From contig NZ_AUJX01000007.1 of NCBI RefSeq assembly GCF_000424445.1, positions 84,205-148,204 of the forward strand: a DNA stretch of 64,000 bases, read 5' to 3'. The stretch is from Oribacterium sp. NK2B42. Lineage in GTDB: Bacteria > Bacillota > Clostridia > Lachnospirales > Lachnospiraceae. The position numbers and the translations under genes were made by a program. Shown here piece by piece: positions 62,813 through 64,000 of the stretch (positions are counted from its first letter, which is position 1; each line of letters starts with the position of its first letter). The notes beneath the pieces were generated by a model. That model was given only the letters and a program-made list of their open reading frames with translations. It was not told the DNA's origin and searched no databases.

Positions 62813-63397
62813 ATGAATTTTCTTGAAGAGCGAATAGTAAAAGACGGTATAGTAAAAGAGGGAAACATTCTTAAAGTAGACAGTTTCCTGAACCATCAGC
62901 TGGATGTCAATTTATTTGATGAAATGGGAAAAGAATGGGCAAAGCGATTTGAAGGCATAGAAATCAATAAGATTCTGACGATTGAAGCTTCCGGAATAGG
63001 CATTGCCTGTGTTGTTGCAAGGCACTTCGGAGTACCTGTTGTATTTGCCAAGAAGTCTAAAAGTGTAAACCTTGATGGCGAAATGTACACAGCAGAAGTG
63101 GAGTCATTCACACATAAAAACAAAAATCTTGTGATAGTATCCAAAAAATTTCTAAGCAAAGATGATAAAGTTCTCATCATAGATGATTTTCTTGCAAACG
63201 GCTGTGCTCTGCAGGGACTGATATCCATCATAAACGAGGCAGGAGCATCTGTTTCGGGAATTGGAATAGCTATCGAAAAAGGCTTTCAAAACGGGGGACA
63301 GATAATTCGAAACATGGGTTATAAACTTGAGTCCCTGGCAATCGTGGATTCCATGGATGCTTCAACAGGAGAAGTAAAATTCAGAAACCAGATTTAA
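62813..63397 (+). CDS. xpt: Xanthine phosphoribosyltransferase
   Basis: 194 residues, exactly the length usual for Xpt. It carries [28 protein letters not shown], the typical N-terminus, and the PRPP loop [14 protein letters not shown] near 122-135. It converts xanthine to XMP for purine salvage. The ATG at 62813 has GGAG 7 bases upstream; an in-frame ATG at 62801 overlaps that site and another at 62753 lacks one. It closes the riboswitch-controlled purine uptake unit. Confidence 0.95.
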   Translation: MNFLEERIVKDGIVKEGNILKVDSFLNHQLDVNLFDEMGKEWAKRFEGIEINKILTIEASGIGIACVVARHFGVPVVFAKKSKSVNLDGEMYTAEVESFTHKNKNLVIVSKKFLSKDDKVLIIDDFLANGCALQGLISIINEAGASVSGIGIAIEKGFQNGGQIIRNMGYKLESLAIVDSMDASTGEVKFRNQI

Positions 63398-63411
63398 TAA
63401 TATATGATACT

Positions 63412-63453
63412 AAGCAGCTCCCAAAACGTTTGTTGAAGGGAGCTGCTTTTTTT
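63412..63453 (+). terminator. Terminator after xpt
   Basis: AAGCAGCTCCC (63412-63422) pairs perfectly with GGGAGCTGCTT (63438-63448), followed by a long T-run. Confidence 0.92.
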
Positions 63454-63491
63454 ATTTTAACTTTAAAAGATGAATTTTTTTCAAAAAAGTC

Positions 63492-63520
63492 TTGACGGGA
63501 AAAGTGGGATAGTATATAGT
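63492..63520 (+). promoter_or_regulatory. Strong stable-RNA promoter (tRNA-Ser/rrn)
   Basis: TTGACG (63492-63497), a 17-bp spacer and TATAGT (63515-63520), with an A/T-rich upstream element. Confidence 0.8.
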
Positions 63521-63582
63521 AAGCAAGTCGCCAAAAACGACAACTCACTTAAAACATTGGATTTTAAATGAAAATTTAATAC

Positions 63583-63668
63583 GCAGAGGTATCGAAGTGG
63601 TCATAACGAGGCGGTCTTGAAAACCGTTTGTCCGCAAGGGCACGTGGGTTCGAACCCCACCCTCTGCG
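63583..63668 (+). tRNA. tRNA-Ser (anticodon UGA)
   Basis: 86 nt with a long variable arm. The acceptor is GCAGAGG/CCTCTGC. The anticodon loop CTTGAAA gives TGA. The T-arm is GTGGG-TTCGAAC-CCCAC. CCA is not encoded. It is the first gene of the rrn transcript. Confidence 0.97.
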
Positions 63669-63905
63669 CTCGGGATTTTTAAATCCCAGCAGAACCTTGA
63701 AAATCAAAGATCGATTAATACACAGACCCTGAAGATTCTATAAAGAAGATTCAGAAGCGGAGGATCTAATGTAGATCTGAAGCGCGACCAAAAAGGTCTA
63801 AAGCGAATAATACAATCGCAGTAAAGAAAAACGGACAGAACAAATAAAGCCAAGCTTTTAGTTCTGAACGGGAAGAACTTAAAAGAGAGAAATCTCTTTT
63901 GTATT

Positions 63906-64000
<95 letters not shown>

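Overview
The window looks like chromosome of an anaerobic Firmicute of the family Lachnospiraceae (Butyrivibrio/Pseudobutyrivibrio-like; genus not fixed). Reasons: low-to-moderate G+C, strong AGGAGG ribosome sites, long-form Hpf, RibU, a CIRCE-controlled Hsp20, the order truB-ribF-rpsO-pnp, zinc-ribbon membrane proteins, and the start of a 16S gene whose 5' end reads like a Clostridia rRNA. Most genes are on the + strand, running toward the rRNA operon at the right edge. There is no prophage, insertion sequence or CRISPR array.

Region by region. 1-6.1 kb: a TruB-RibF fusion (5' end cut off), rpsO, pnp with an unusual repeat-bearing leader, and gltX followed by a 157-bp palindrome. 6.6-9.8 kb: three SPFH/band-7 proteins (stomatin-like, HflK, HflC). 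9.8-15.9 kb: a UvrD-type helicase, an OmpR-family response regulator and histidine kinase, a 76-aa protein, and a membrane protein that resembles an M28 peptidase stripped of its zinc ligands. 16-19.5 kb: two small exported proteins on the - strand and an AAA-ATPase-like/PD-(D/E)XK protein. 19.5-23.2 kb: an FMN riboswitch with ribU, a creatininase-family protein, a small zinc-ribbon protein, hsp20 under CIRCE, and two tRNA-Pro genes, one with the rare AGG anticodon. 23.3-29.5 kb: sbcD-sbcC, then a truncated small gene, a DJ-1/PfpI protein and an AIM24-like protein on the - strand.

29.6-38.9 kb is the most accessory-looking part. It holds a lipoprotein, a double-zinc-ribbon membrane protein translationally coupled to a 1445-residue exported protein of unknown function, a YjfB-like peptide, and a FIST sensor next to a soluble methyl-accepting signalling protein. 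39-44.8 kb is an envelope cluster: a DUF3298-type lipoprotein, a short-chain dehydrogenase, an SH3-amidase and an NlpC/P60 hydrolase. 45-57 kb is housekeeping: hpf, secA, prfB (no frameshift), an ACT protein, hom, tsaE, tsaB, rimI, rnz, tsaD, ispD.

57.3-63.4 kb is a coherent purine-salvage unit. A guanine-class riboswitch with a terminator precedes a BMP-family nucleoside-binding lipoprotein, a double ATPase, two permeases and xpt. The window ends with a strong stable-RNA promoter, tRNA-Ser(UGA) and the first 95 bases of 16S rRNA.
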